Positions 45,171 to 53,333 of a stretch of DNA of 64,000 bases are shown here, piece after piece; within the stretch, counting starts at the first letter, position 1; every line of letters starts with the position of its first letter. Both the position numbers and the translations under genes were made by a program. This DNA comes from JADYZU01 sp964540965 (GTDB taxonomy: Bacteria > Pseudomonadota > Alphaproteobacteria > Rhodobacterales > Rhodobacteraceae), in the NCBI GenBank assembly GCA_964540965.1, contig CAZIOT010000016.1, positions 1 to 64,000 of the forward strand, given 5' to 3'. Under the pieces are notes generated by a model, which was not told where the DNA came from, ran no database searches, and worked only from the letters and a program-made list of their open reading frames with translations.

Positions 45171-46268
45171 ATGTTGGCGCGGGGAACAGCGCGGATCTGG
45201 GCGCTGGGCGCGATGTCGGGCACCTCGCTGGACGGCGTGGACGCGGCGCTGGTCGATACCGACGGCGAGACGGTGTTCGGTTTCGGCGACAGCGGCTATC
45301 GGCCCTATGGTGCTGACGAACGCGAAGTGCTGCGCGCCGCGCTGGGCCGGTGGAGCGGCGAGGCGGTGGTCGCGGCGGGCGATCTGGTCGATCTGGCCCA
45401 TGCCGAGCTTTTGGCCGGGTTTCCGGCGGGACAGATCGTCGGCTATCACGGCCAGACGCTGGCGCATGATCCGCGCGGGCGCGGCACGCTGCAGGTCGGC
45501 AACGGTGCCTGGCTGGCGCGTGCGCTGAAGCGGCCGGTGGTCTGGGATTTCCGTTCGGCCGATGTGGCGCTGGGCGGCGAGGGCGCGCCCCTGGCGCCGT
45601 TCTTCCATTTCGCGCTGGCGCGGCTGATCGGCGCGCAGGCGCCGATTGCCTTTCTCAACCTTGGCGGCGTCGGCAACCTGACCTGGGTCGATCCCGCCGC
45701 AGCCGCGCCCGAGGCGGATGGCGCGCTTCTTGCCTTTGACACCGGCCCGGCGAATGCACCGTTGAACGACCTGATGCAGGCGCGGCGCGGGCTGGCGCAG
45801 GATGCGGGCGGCGCGCTTGCCGCCGAAGGGGCGGTCGACGACGGCGTGGTGACAAGGTTCTTGAACCACGCTTATTTCTGGCGCATCCCGCCCAAATCGC
45901 TCGACCGCGATGCCTGGTCCGGCCTTCAGGGCGAGGTTGCGGGCCTGTCCGATGCCGATGCCGCCGCCACCCTTACCGCCTGCGCCGCCGCGGCGGTGAT
46001 GCGCGGCATGGAACATTGCCCGCAGCCGCCGTCGCAGGTGCTGGTGACCGGCGGCGGCCGGCATAATGCGACACTGATGGCGATGCTTTCGGCCGCGCTG
46101 GATGCCGAGGTGCGCCCGGTCGAGGCGGTGGGCCTTGACGGTGACATGCTCGAGGCGCAGGCCTTTGCCTATCTTGCCGTGCGGGTGGCGCGTGGCCTGC
46201 CGACCTCGGCCCCCGGCACCACCGGCGTGCGCGCCGCGGTGGGCGGCGGCACCATCAGCCAACCCTGA
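45171..46268 (+). CDS. anmK: Anhydro-N-acetylmuramic acid kinase
   Basis: Phosphorylates and hydrolyses anhMurNAc during recycling of peptidoglycan. The 365-residue protein has the ATP-binding GAMSGTSLDGVDAALV, GYHGQTLAHDP, the active-site NLGGVGNLTW, DTGPANAPLNDL and LVTGGGRHN. ATG 45171 follows GGGAAA. The tyrS/anmK divergent pair is a familiar proteobacterial arrangement. Confidence 0.95.
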   Translation: MLARGTARIWALGAMSGTSLDGVDAALVDTDGETVFGFGDSGYRPYGADEREVLRAALGRWSGEAVVAAGDLVDLAHAELLAGFPAGQIVGYHGQTLAHDPRGRGTLQVGNGAWLARALKRPVVWDFRSADVALGGEGAPLAPFFHFALARLIGAQAPIAFLNLGGVGNLTWVDPAAAAPEADGALLAFDTGPANAPLNDLMQARRGLAQDAGGALAAEGAVDDGVVTRFLNHAYFWRIPPKSLDRDAWSGLQGEVAGLSDADAAATLTACAAAAVMRGMEHCPQPPSQVLVTGGGRHNATLMAMLSAALDAEVRPVEAVGLDGDMLEAQAFAYLAVRVARGLPTSAPGTTGVRAAVGGGTISQP

Positions 46269-46349
46269 CCCGTCACTCCTGCGTGAGAGGCGGCGCCGGA
46301 ACCGACGGAACCCCTTCGCGTTTGCGTGAGAACGCTTGAACCCGCGCGG

Positions 46350-46378
46350 GTCCGGCCCACCTCAGGCGCGGGCCGGAC
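46350..46378. repeat. Inverted repeat in the leader of the small barrel gene
   Basis: Perfect nine-base stem GTCCGGCCC/GGGCCGGAC with an 11-base loop, 40 bases before the ATG at 46419 and 82 after the anmK stop. No T run. It may stop anmK transcription or act in the leader mRNA. Confidence 0.5.
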
Positions 46379-46418
46379 ACGCAGAGGTTCGCACCCGAAC
46401 GAGATACAGGAGAAGTCC

Positions 46419-47033
46419 ATGTTCAAACCGACGATGATGGCCGCGGCGCTGACCGCGGTCTCGGCCCCCGCCTTTGCCGGCGGCCTGACCCCGGCCGCGC
46501 CCGAACCCGTGGTGCAGGCGCCGGTGGCCGTGATCGCCACCCCCGTCACGACGGCCGACTGGTCGGGCGTCTATGCCGGCGCCCAGCTGGGCTATGGCGA
46601 CTTCCAGGGCGAGAGCGACCTTGGCGCAGAGGACGGGCTGACCGGCGAGACCTATGGCCTTTACGGTGGCTATCTGCACGATTTCGGCCGCCTCGTCGTC
46701 GGCGGCGAGCTGGGCTATGACATGGTCTCGGGCATCGGTTCGGACATGTTCGATATCGACGGTGACAGCCTGATTTCGGCCAAGCTGCGGCTGGGCTATG
46801 ATGCCGGCCGCCTGCTGCCCTACGTCACCCTCGGCGGCGCGCAACTGTCCACCTCCGGCGCGGTCGAGGACAGCGATACCGGCTATCTTTACGGGATCGG
46901 CGCCGATTATGCGGTGAACGATGCCTGGCGGATCGGGGTCGAGGCGAACCAGTACCAGTTCGACGATTTCGCCGACTCGGGCGTCGACATCACCGGCACC
47001 AATATCGGCCTGCGGGTGTCCTACGCGTTTTAG
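46419..47033 (+). CDS. Small outer-membrane beta-barrel protein
   Basis: A signal peptide (MFKPTMMAAALTAVSAPAFA) is followed by a short Pro/Val linker and an eight-strand-like barrel: WSGVYAGAQLGYGDFQG at the start, LYGGYLHDFGRLVVGGELGY, and a final strand GTNIGLRVSYAF ending in Phe. This matches the Omp25/Omp31-like porin-family fold of alphaproteobacteria. A strong ribosome site (CAGGAGAAG) precedes ATG 46419. 204 residues. Confidence 0.87.
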   Translation: MFKPTMMAAALTAVSAPAFAGGLTPAAPEPVVQAPVAVIATPVTTADWSGVYAGAQLGYGDFQGESDLGAEDGLTGETYGLYGGYLHDFGRLVVGGELGYDMVSGIGSDMFDIDGDSLISAKLRLGYDAGRLLPYVTLGGAQLSTSGAVEDSDTGYLYGIGADYAVNDAWRIGVEANQYQFDDFADSGVDITGTNIGLRVSYAF

Positions 47034-47037
47034 GGTC

Positions 47038-47066
47038 TGCGGACCGGCCCCCCGGGGCCGTCCGCA
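47038..47066 (+). terminator. Hairpin after the barrel gene
   Basis: Stem TGCGGAC(C)GGCCCC with GGGGCCGTCCGCA, one bulged base, beginning five bases after the stop. A second hairpin at about 47099-47123 (GGCCGG/CCGGCC) is followed by TTTCTGTTGTT and is the better intrinsic terminator. Confidence 0.6.
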
Positions 47067-47321
47067 TGCGGCCCCGTTTCCAGTTGCGGGGTCCGTCAGG
47101 GCCGGCCGGCTTGTCCGACCGGCCTTTCTGTTGTTCGCGGGGTGCCCCGGCAGCCTTCCTCCCAAAAGTCCGCCGGGGCCGGGCAGGGCGCGCGCCAGCG
47201 GCGCCTTCGCCCTGCGTTCCGATGCTGCCCCGCGGGGCGGCGCCGTTGCGTCGGCGGCAGGATTGCCGCCGCGCCGCCCGCTTTGCAACCGGGAAATTCC
47301 GCTGCCCCGGGGGCGCGGGCC

Positions 47322-48497
47322 TTACCGGACCGCCCGCGCCGCGGCAAAGGCCAAAAGCCGGGCCAGCGCCGCTTCCAGCCTTGAGTCCTCGACCGTCAGC
47401 GCCACCCGGACATGCCCCGCCGCCGCGGCACCAAAGCTTTCGCCCGGCATGACGGCGATACGTTCGGCGTCCAGCAGCGCGCCGGCAAAATCCTCGCCGC
47501 TCATCCCCGTCGCGCGGATGTCAAGGAGCGCATACATCGCCCCCTGCATCGGCGCCGCGCGCACCACGTTCTGCCCGGCGATCAGCCGCGCGGCGATGTC
47601 GCGGCGGCGGCGAAAGGGTTCGGCGACCGCGGTTTCGAACGCGGGCGGCAGGGCAAGGGCGGCCAGCGCGGCATCCTGCACGAAACCGGGGATGCCGTAG
47701 TTGGAATGGGTCGCCAGATCCAGCATCGGGCCGATGGCATGGTCCGGCGCGCAGATCCAGCCGATGCGGCTGCCGGTCATGGCATGCGATTTCGACAGCG
47801 ATCCGACGACCATGGTGCGCTCGGCCATGTCGGGCAGGGCGCGCGGGCTGATGAAATCGCCGTCCCAGACCTGGCTGTCATAGACCTCGTCCGAGATCAG
47901 CCAGAGGTCGTGGCGGCGGCAGACGGAGGCGATGCCCTCCATCGTCGCGCGGTCATAGACGGCGCCCGTCGGATTGTTGGGCGAGTTGATGAGCAGGGAC
48001 CGCGCGCCGGGTGCGGCGGCGTCAAGCGCCGCTTCCTGCGGCAGGAAACCGTGTGCGGCCAGTGCCGTCACCGGCACCGGAACCGCGCCCGCGGTGCGGA
48101 TGGTGCCGGGATAGGTGGCGTAATAGGGGTCGATGAACAGGGCGCGGTCGCCGGGGTCGCAGACGGCGTTATGCGCGGTGAAAAGGCCGAACTGCCCGCC
48201 GGCGGTGATCAGGATGTTGTCGGCCGCCGTCGGCACGCCGGTGCGGGCGGCGATGCGCGCCGCCACCGCCTGCCGCAGCGCCGGGATGCCGGGGATCGAG
48301 GCATAGCCGGTGTGGCCGCCGCGCGCCGACCGTTCCATGGCGTCAAGGATCACGGGATCGGTGCGGATGTCGTGTTCGCCGATGGTCAGCTCGATCACCG
48401 GCTCGCCCGCGGCGATCAGCGCACGGGCGCGGCGGAACAGATCCCAGCCGTCAGGTCCGCCGGCGGTGATGTTGTGGATTTGACGCGACAGTCTCAT
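47322..48497 (-). CDS. PLP-dependent class I/II aminotransferase
   Basis: Fold type I aminotransferase of 391 residues. The N-terminal MRLSRQIHNITAGGPDGWDL, the co-factor region NSPNNPTGAVYD, ISDEVYDSQVWDG and the PLP lysine in GSLSKSHAMTGSRIGW are all present. It resembles the aspartate/arginine-pyruvate transaminase group, but substrate specificity cannot be read. ATG 48497 is the family start. It lies downstream of typA and is separated from it by two hairpins. Confidence 0.88.
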   Translation of the reverse strand: MRLSRQIHNITAGGPDGWDLFRRARALIAAGEPVIELTIGEHDIRTDPVILDAMERSARGGHTGYASIPGIPALRQAVAARIAARTGVPTAADNILITAGGQFGLFTAHNAVCDPGDRALFIDPYYATYPGTIRTAGAVPVPVTALAAHGFLPQEAALDAAAPGARSLLINSPNNPTGAVYDRATMEGIASVCRRHDLWLISDEVYDSQVWDGDFISPRALPDMAERTMVVGSLSKSHAMTGSRIGWICAPDHAIGPMLDLATHSNYGIPGFVQDAALAALALPPAFETAVAEPFRRRRDIAARLIAGQNVVRAAPMQGAMYALLDIRATGMSGEDFAGALLDAERIAVMPGESFGAAAAGHVRVALTVEDSRLEAALARLLAFAAARAVR

Positions 48498-48518
48498 GCA
48501 GGTTTCCGGTGCGGGGCG

Positions 48519-48566
48519 CAAAAGCCTTTTGAAGGCTTTTGCCAGGAGTTTTCAGAAAACTCCTGG
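48519..48566. terminator. Tandem perfect hairpins between typA and the aminotransferase
   Basis: Hairpin 1 (48519-48541) has a ten-base stem CAAAAGCCTT with a three-base loop; hairpin 2 (48542-48566) has an 11-base stem CCAGGAGTTTT with a three-base loop. They are directly adjacent, start 20 bases after the typA stop and are AT-richer than their surroundings. Likely the typA transcript end. Confidence 0.65.
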
Positions 48567-48586
48567 CCAGTGGTCAGGTTTGCGCC

Positions 48587-50407
48587 TCAGCTGGCGACCT
48601 TGGCCTGCCGCTTGCGTTCGTTGGGGTCAAGGAACCGCTTGCGCAGCCGGATCGCGTTCGGCGTCACCTCGACCAGTTCGTCGTCGTCGACATAGGCGAT
48701 GGCCTGTTCCAGCGACATGATGACCGGCGGCGTCAGCCGCACCGCCTCGTCCGTACCCGAGGCGCGGATGTTGGTCAGCTTCTTGCCCTTGAGCGGGTTC
48801 ACCTCAAGGTCGTTGTCGCGCGAATGTTCGCCGATGATCATGCCCTGATAGACCGGATCCTGCGGGTTGATGAACATCCGGCCGCGATCCTCGAGGTTCC
48901 ACAGCGCATAGGCGACGGCGGTGCCGTCCTCCATGCTGATGAGAACACCCTGCCGCCGGCCCTGGATCGGGCCCTTGTGCGGGGTCCAGCCGTGGAAGAT
49001 GCGGTTCAGAACGCCGGTGCCGCGGGTGTCGGTCAGGAATTCGCCCTGATAGCCGATCAGGCCGCGCGACGGCACATGCGCGATGATCCGGGTCTTGCCG
49101 ACGCCGGCGGGGCGCATGTCGGTCAGTTCGCCCTTGCGCGGGCCCGTCAGCTTTTCCACCACGGCGCCGGTGAATTCGTCGTCCACGTCGATGGTCACTT
49201 CCTCGACCGGCTCCATGCGCTTGCCGTCCTCCTCGCGGAAGATGACGCGCGGGCGCGAGATCGACAGTTCGAACCCCTCGCGGCGCATGTTCTCGATCAG
49301 GACGCCCATCTGGAGTTCGCCGCGGCCGTGAACCTCGAACGCCTCGCCGCCCGGCGTGTCTGTGACCTTGATCGCCACGTTCGATTCCGCCTCGCGCATG
49401 AGGCGTTCGCGGATGACGCGGCTTTGCACCTTCTTGCCGTCGCGCCCGGCAAGCGGGCTGTCGTTGATGCCGAAGGTGACAGAGATCGTCGGCGGGTCGA
49501 TCGGCTGCGCCGGCAGCGGAATGTCGATTTCCAGGGCGCAGATCGTGTCGGCAACGGTGGCCTTGGCCATGCCGGCCAGGGTCACGATGTCGCCGGCCTC
49601 GGCCAGGTCGATGGCGGTCTGCGACAGGCCGCGGAAGGCGAGGATTTTCGACACGCGGAACTGTTCGATCCGTTCACCCGACCGCGACAGCGCCTTGACG
49701 GTATCGCCGGCCTTGAGCGTGCCCGATTCCACCCGCCCGGTCAGCAGCCGGCCCAGGAACGGATCGGCGCCCAGCGTGGTGGCCAGCATGCGGAACGGCT
49801 GGTCGCGCTGGTCAAGCTGGCGGGGCGCGGGGACATGGGCCAGGATCAGGTCGAACAGCGCCGACAGGTCCTTGCGCGGCCCGTCCAGCGTCAGGTCGGC
49901 CCAGCCCGACCGGCCCGAGGCATAGACATGCGGGAAATCAAGCTGGTCGTCATCGGCGCCAAGGTTGGCGAACAGGTCAAAGACATCGGACAGGGCCTTG
50001 TCCGGGTCGCCGTCGGGGCGGTCCACCTTGTTCACCACCACGATGGGCCGCAGCCCCAGTGCCAGCGCCTTTGAGGTGACGAATTTCGTCTGCGGCATCG
50101 GCCCTTCGGCGGCATCGACCAAGAGGCAGACGCCGTCGACCATGTTCAGGATCCGCTCGACCTCGCCGCCGAAATCGGCGTGGCCGGGCGTGTCGACGAT
50201 GTTGATCCGCGTGCCCTTCCATTCGACCGAGGTCGCCTTGGCCAGGATGGTGATGCCGCGTTCGCGTTCGATGTCGTTGGAATCCATGACCCGTTCGGTC
50301 ACGGCCTGATTTTCGCGGTAGGTGCCGGATTGCTTGAGCAGTTCGTCCACCAGCGTGGTCTTGCCGTGGTCAACGTGGGCGATGATCGCGATATTGCGAA
50401 AGTCCAT
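48587..50407 (-). CDS. typA: Ribosome-associated GTPase TypA/BipA
   Basis: Translational GTPase of 606 residues acting in ribosome assembly and stress. G1 is AHVDHGKTTLVD, switch I carries RERGITILAKATSVEWKG (G2 Thr), G3 is DTPGHADFGGEVER and G4 NKVDRPD. The C-terminal BipA-specific domain has GWTPHKGPIQGRRQG and EHSRDNDLEVNPLKGKKLTN-like residues. No signs of truncation. Confidence 0.95.
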   Translation of the reverse strand: MDFRNIAIIAHVDHGKTTLVDELLKQSGTYRENQAVTERVMDSNDIERERGITILAKATSVEWKGTRINIVDTPGHADFGGEVERILNMVDGVCLLVDAAEGPMPQTKFVTSKALALGLRPIVVVNKVDRPDGDPDKALSDVFDLFANLGADDDQLDFPHVYASGRSGWADLTLDGPRKDLSALFDLILAHVPAPRQLDQRDQPFRMLATTLGADPFLGRLLTGRVESGTLKAGDTVKALSRSGERIEQFRVSKILAFRGLSQTAIDLAEAGDIVTLAGMAKATVADTICALEIDIPLPAQPIDPPTISVTFGINDSPLAGRDGKKVQSRVIRERLMREAESNVAIKVTDTPGGEAFEVHGRGELQMGVLIENMRREGFELSISRPRVIFREEDGKRMEPVEEVTIDVDDEFTGAVVEKLTGPRKGELTDMRPAGVGKTRIIAHVPSRGLIGYQGEFLTDTRGTGVLNRIFHGWTPHKGPIQGRRQGVLISMEDGTAVAYALWNLEDRGRMFINPQDPVYQGMIIGEHSRDNDLEVNPLKGKKLTNIRASGTDEAVRLTPPVIMSLEQAIAYVDDDELVEVTPNAIRLRKRFLDPNERKRQAKVAS

Positions 50408-50476
50408 GGGTTCTCTCGGATCGGGGATTGCGGCGGCCTTATCGCGCAGGCGCAGGGAACGCCAGCAGAAAGCGGG

Positions 50477-50809
50477 TCAATGGCCGGCGGTGGCGGAAAA
50501 CAGGTTGATGACCAGGATGCCGGCCACGATCAGCGCCATGCCGACCACCGCCGGCAGGTCCAGTTTCTGGCCCATGAACAGGCCGATGATCCCGACCAGC
50601 ACGATGCCAAGGCCCGACCAGATCGCATAGACGATGCCGGTGGGCATGCTGCGGACCGACACCGACAAGAGGTAGATCGCCAGCCCATAGCCAAGCACGA
50701 CCAGCACGCTGGGTCCAAGGCGCGTGAACTGGGCGCTGGCGCGCAGCGAGGAGGTGGCGATGACCTCGGCCACGATCGCGACAAGCAGGACAAGATAGGT
50801 GTTGGTCAT
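50477..50809 (-). CDS. Small multidrug resistance (SMR) family transporter
   Basis: A four-helix protein of 110 residues with the SMR hallmark Glu14 in VAEVIATSSL and the signature YAIWSGLGIVLVGIIG in helix 3. This matches the EmrE/QacE drug-proton antiporter or the guanidinium exporter (Gdx) groups; distinguishing them needs alignment. ATG 50809. It is 30 bases from the YitT-family gene. Confidence 0.88.
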   Translation of the reverse strand: MTNTYLVLLVAIVAEVIATSSLRASAQFTRLGPSVLVVLGYGLAIYLLSVSVRSMPTGIVYAIWSGLGIVLVGIIGLFMGQKLDLPAVVGMALIVAGILVINLFSATAGH

Positions 50810-50839
50810 GCCCTGCCTTGCGCGCCGCGGGGCCGGCGG

Positions 50840-51418
50840 TCAAGTCGCGACATAACGGTCGCGACGGTGATTGATGGCGATGACCAGATTGACGACCAGC
50901 GCGCCAAGGAAGCTGAGCCCGACGCGCGCCGGGTCAAGCACGGTCAGCGCCAGCAGAAACAGCACCGCATCGAACAGAAGCTGGGTGTGCCCGGCGCGAA
51001 ATCCGGTGCGGTCCTGCAGGATCAGGGCAAGGATGCCGACGCCGCCCAGGCTTGCGCCATGGCGGAACAGCGCGAGCAAGGCCGAGCCCGAGGCCAGCCC
51101 GAACAGCACCGCGCCGAACCACGGGTTCAGCTGCGAAAATCCGATCCAGCCCGGCATCACCGCCGAAAGCGCCGACAGGCCCGCCACCGCGGCAAAGGTC
51201 TTGGCGGTAAAGCGCCAGCCCATCCGCCGCCAGCCCAGCCAGTAGAACGGCAGGTTGATGACGAAGAACACCACGCCAAAGCTGAGGCCGGTCAGGTAGG
51301 ACAAAAGCACGGCCAGCCCGGCGGTCTGGCCGGTGACAAGGCCAAGATGCGTCAGCACGGTGATGCCGAAGGCGGCCATGGTCACGCCATAGGCAATGCC
51401 CTGTGCGTCCTCGACCAC
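50840..51418 (-). CDS. YitT-family membrane protein, possibly broken at the 5' end
   Basis: Hydrophobic protein with about five membrane segments; the DUF161/YitT region has GLVTGQTAGLAVLLSYLTGL and VVFFVINLPFYWLGW. Read from GTG 51418 it is 192 residues, but the conserved N-terminus appears to begin at ATG 51463 (MSLPLTG) and codon 8 is TAG (51440-51442), in the same frame. GTG 51418 has no ribosome-binding site. So it is either a nonsense mutant, a reinitiated gene or a sequencing error. Confidence 0.65.
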   Translation of the reverse strand: MVEDAQGIAYGVTMAAFGITVLTHLGLVTGQTAGLAVLLSYLTGLSFGVVFFVINLPFYWLGWRRMGWRFTAKTFAAVAGLSALSAVMPGWIGFSQLNPWFGAVLFGLASGSALLALFRHGASLGGVGILALILQDRTGFRAGHTQLLFDAVLFLLALTVLDPARVGLSFLGALVVNLVIAINHRRDRYVAT

Positions 51419-51666
51419 GGTGTGATGGTTCGGGTCGGGCTATCCGGTCAGGGGCAGCGACATCGGTGGGCCTGAAGGCAAGGGTGATGGCGCTCTGACT
51501 ACTCCGCCCGGCCTTATTGGTCAATGTTGCTGACCTTTGGCCCGCCGCTGTTGCGCCGATGCCGCAGGTGGTATCGGCGCTGCCGTCGGGTCATTTCGGG
51601 CTTGTCCGAATCGATTGTCCGCGACACAAGGACGCACCCGGAGCAACCGACAGAGGAGGGCGCCGC

Positions 51667-51723
51667 ATGTTCAGCATCGTTTGCACCCGCCTTGTCCGGG
51701 TCTTTGGCGCCGATCGCGCCTGA
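51667..51723 (+). CDS. Possible 18-residue peptide with strong ribosome site
   Basis: AGGAGGG at 51654-51660 is six bases before ATG 51667, which encodes MFSIVCTRLVRVFGADRA and stops at 51721. Ten bases later an intrinsic-terminator-like hairpin begins. This layout resembles a leader peptide or a tiny secreted/membrane-bound peptide. The peptide is amphipathic and basic. Confidence 0.4.
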   Translation: MFSIVCTRLVRVFGADRA

Positions 51724-51732
51724 GCTGTCGTC

Positions 51733-51750
51733 GGGGCGGATCGCCCCTTT
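51733..51750 (+). terminator. Terminator-like hairpin after the 18-residue frame
   Basis: Stem GGGGCG/CGCCCC with loop GAT followed by TTT. Short, so moderately supported. Confidence 0.45.
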
Positions 51751-51869
51751 CCTGAACCCCCGGTGACGCAAGCCTGACTACGGAAGTGCCATGTCTGGCC
51801 GTTCCCGTGTCCGGCCGTTCCGGTCCAACCCAAACCAACAGAAGGCCGGCCCGCGGGGCCGGAACAGTG

Positions 51870-52088
51870 ATGACCTATGACCGTCTGCAAGTAGCGGTGC
51901 GCCCGCTGCCCTCGATCGACGCGGTTCTTGCGGCGCATGGCGCGCGCAAGGTTCTGGCCGCGGCGATTGCCGCAATGCTGCGCGGCACATTCCGCAAGAC
52001 CCGCCCGCCGGACCTGCCGCTGACCGGGCACATGCGCCGCGACCTCGGCCTGCCCGAAAGGGGTGAGAGGCTGTATCCCCGCCTGTAG
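51870..52088 (+). CDS. DUF1127-like small protein
   Basis: The 72-residue basic protein ends in HMRRDLGLPERGERLYPRL; the (L/M)RRDLGL pattern is the hallmark of DUF1127-type proteins, some of which (CcaF1 in R. sphaeroides) bind RNA. The front half has a helical segment SIDAVLAAHGARKVLAAAIA. ATG 51870 overlaps GTG 51867 and follows a GC hairpin at 51846-51862. A nine-base stem hairpin follows the stop. Confidence 0.68.
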   Translation: MTYDRLQVAVRPLPSIDAVLAAHGARKVLAAAIAAMLRGTFRKTRPPDLPLTGHMRRDLGLPERGERLYPRL

Positions 52089-52114
52089 TCCCGGCCGCAC
52101 GACCCCGGACAGCA

Positions 52115-52144
52115 GGAAGGCGACCCGGCAACGGTTCGCCTTCC
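52115..52144. terminator. Hairpin between DUF1127-like and PhnA-like genes
   Basis: Perfect nine-base stem GGAAGGCGA/TCGCCTTCC with a 12-base loop between convergent genes. There is no T run. Confidence 0.5.
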
Positions 52145-52160
52145 GCCACGGCAGCGCGGG

Positions 52161-53246
52161 TCAGAAACGGTAGGTGAAGCCACCCCAGACAGTGCCCTCG
52201 TCGCGATGGCGCCCGCCGCGGGTCGCGCCGGCAATCGCGGCAGCGGCGGCGATCAGCGCGGCGGCGGTCAGCAGGAAGGCGGTGAGGATCGCGCTTTTCC
52301 GCGCCACCTCGGCCGCGGCAATCGCCGCGTCCTGCGCCTCGGTCGCAAGGCGCTCGGCCTCGGCCTGGGCATCGGCCAGCGCCTGTTCGGCGGTGGCCCT
52401 CGCCTCTTGCGCGCCGGTCACCGCGGCTTCGACGCGGGCCTCGACCTCGGCTTCGGGCAGGGCGGTGCGCTGGGCGGTGGCGGCGACAAGGAAGGCACGC
52501 TCGTCATCGCTGACTTCGCCGGTGCGCAGCACATTGGCAAGGATCGCGCCGGTCTGCCGCGACAGTTCGGCCGGATCCTCGGCCGGGGTCGCAGGCGTCA
52601 CCGGGGCGCCGGCGGTGGCACCGTCGAGCATCGGACGCATCAGCGTGTCGTTCAGCCAATCGGCCGTGCCGTCATCCCCCGTTGCCGCGGCAACGGCGGT
52701 GCCCGCCGCCTGTGCCACGCCGCCGACCGCGGTGCCCGCCGCCTGTGCCACGCCGCCGACCGCGGTGCCCGCCGCCTGCGCCACCCCGCCGACCGCAGCC
52801 CCGGCCGCCTGCGCAACGCCGCCGGCGACATTGCCCACGGCGGTGACGGCGGTGCCGATGGCACTGGCCGCCATGAAGCCGGCCAGCAACGTGCCGATGC
52901 CCCAGACGACAAGGCCGTTCATGCCGTCGCGCACCATCACCTCATCGGCGCTGGCACTGTCGACGCGCCGGCGCATCCGGCCGGCGACATAGCCGCCGGC
53001 CATAAAGGCGGCGATCAGCGACACCACGATCCAGAAGGCGGTGACCGCCATCCACAACATGCCGCTGCCCTCGCCCGGCTCGGCCGAGATCGTCGCCAGG
53101 CCCAGGGCAGCGCCAAAGGCGGTGAAAAGTCCCGCGGTGGCGGCGGCGACCACGGCGCCGCCCAGCACCGCCGGCCAGTCGATATAGGATCGGTCGAGCG
53201 GCACCACGGGTGCCGAGGCGGCGGTCAGAGCTTCGGTGCGTTCCAT
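52161..53246 (-). CDS. PhnA-like membrane protein with 11-residue repeats
   Basis: A 361-residue protein with two N-terminal membrane helices in IDWPAVLGGAVVAAATAGLF and LWMAVTAFWIVVSLIAAF, plus GGYVAGRMRRR, matching alphaproteobacterial proteins labelled PhnA-like. Residues about 142-185 are four copies of GGVAQAAG(T/A)AV. A charged helix rich in Ala/Glu (EAEVEARVEAAVTGAQEAR) precedes a last membrane helix near 325-345. Function unknown; the name does not imply a phosphonate role. It follows a 24-residue peptide gene by 12 bases. Confidence 0.78.
   Translation of the reverse strand: MERTEALTAASAPVVPLDRSYIDWPAVLGGAVVAAATAGLFTAFGAALGLATISAEPGEGSGMLWMAVTAFWIVVSLIAAFMAGGYVAGRMRRRVDSASADEVMVRDGMNGLVVWGIGTLLAGFMAASAIGTAVTAVGNVAGGVAQAAGAAVGGVAQAAGTAVGGVAQAAGTAVGGVAQAAGTAVAAATGDDGTADWLNDTLMRPMLDGATAGAPVTPATPAEDPAELSRQTGAILANVLRTGEVSDDERAFLVAATAQRTALPEAEVEARVEAAVTGAQEARATAEQALADAQAEAERLATEAQDAAIAAAEVARKSAILTAFLLTAAALIAAAAAIAGATRGGRHRDEGTVWGGFTYRF
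52692..52823 (-). repeat. Four 33-bp in-frame tandem repeats
   Basis: Units 52692-52724, 52725-52757, 52758-52790 and 52791-52823 each encode GGVAQAAG(T/A)AV. The units are nearly identical in DNA, implying recent copy-number change by slippage or recombination. Confidence 0.9.
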
Positions 53247-53258
53247 GTGCTCGCCTCC

Positions 53259-53333
53259 CTACCTCAGGCCGATGAAGGACAGGATCGCGAGGACGATCAC
53301 CACGAGACCGACAAGATAGATGATGCTGTTCAT
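53259..53333 (-). CDS. 24-residue hydrophobic peptide
   Basis: ATG 53333 with GGAAGGG upstream encodes MNSIIYLVGLVVIVLAILSF plus IGLR: a single membrane helix with an almost bare N-terminus and one Arg at the end. I recall near-identical MNxIIYxVGLVVIV peptides from many alphaproteobacteria, which argues for a conserved gene. It is 12 bases upstream of the PhnA-like gene and probably cotranscribed. Confidence 0.75.
   Translation of the reverse strand: MNSIIYLVGLVVIVLAILSFIGLR

Noticed and set aside
51514..51771. Overlapping 70-85 codon frames on both strands between the YitT and DUF1127-like genes
   Set aside because: Compositional frames without ribosome sites or recognisable fold; only the 18-codon frame has a proper start context.
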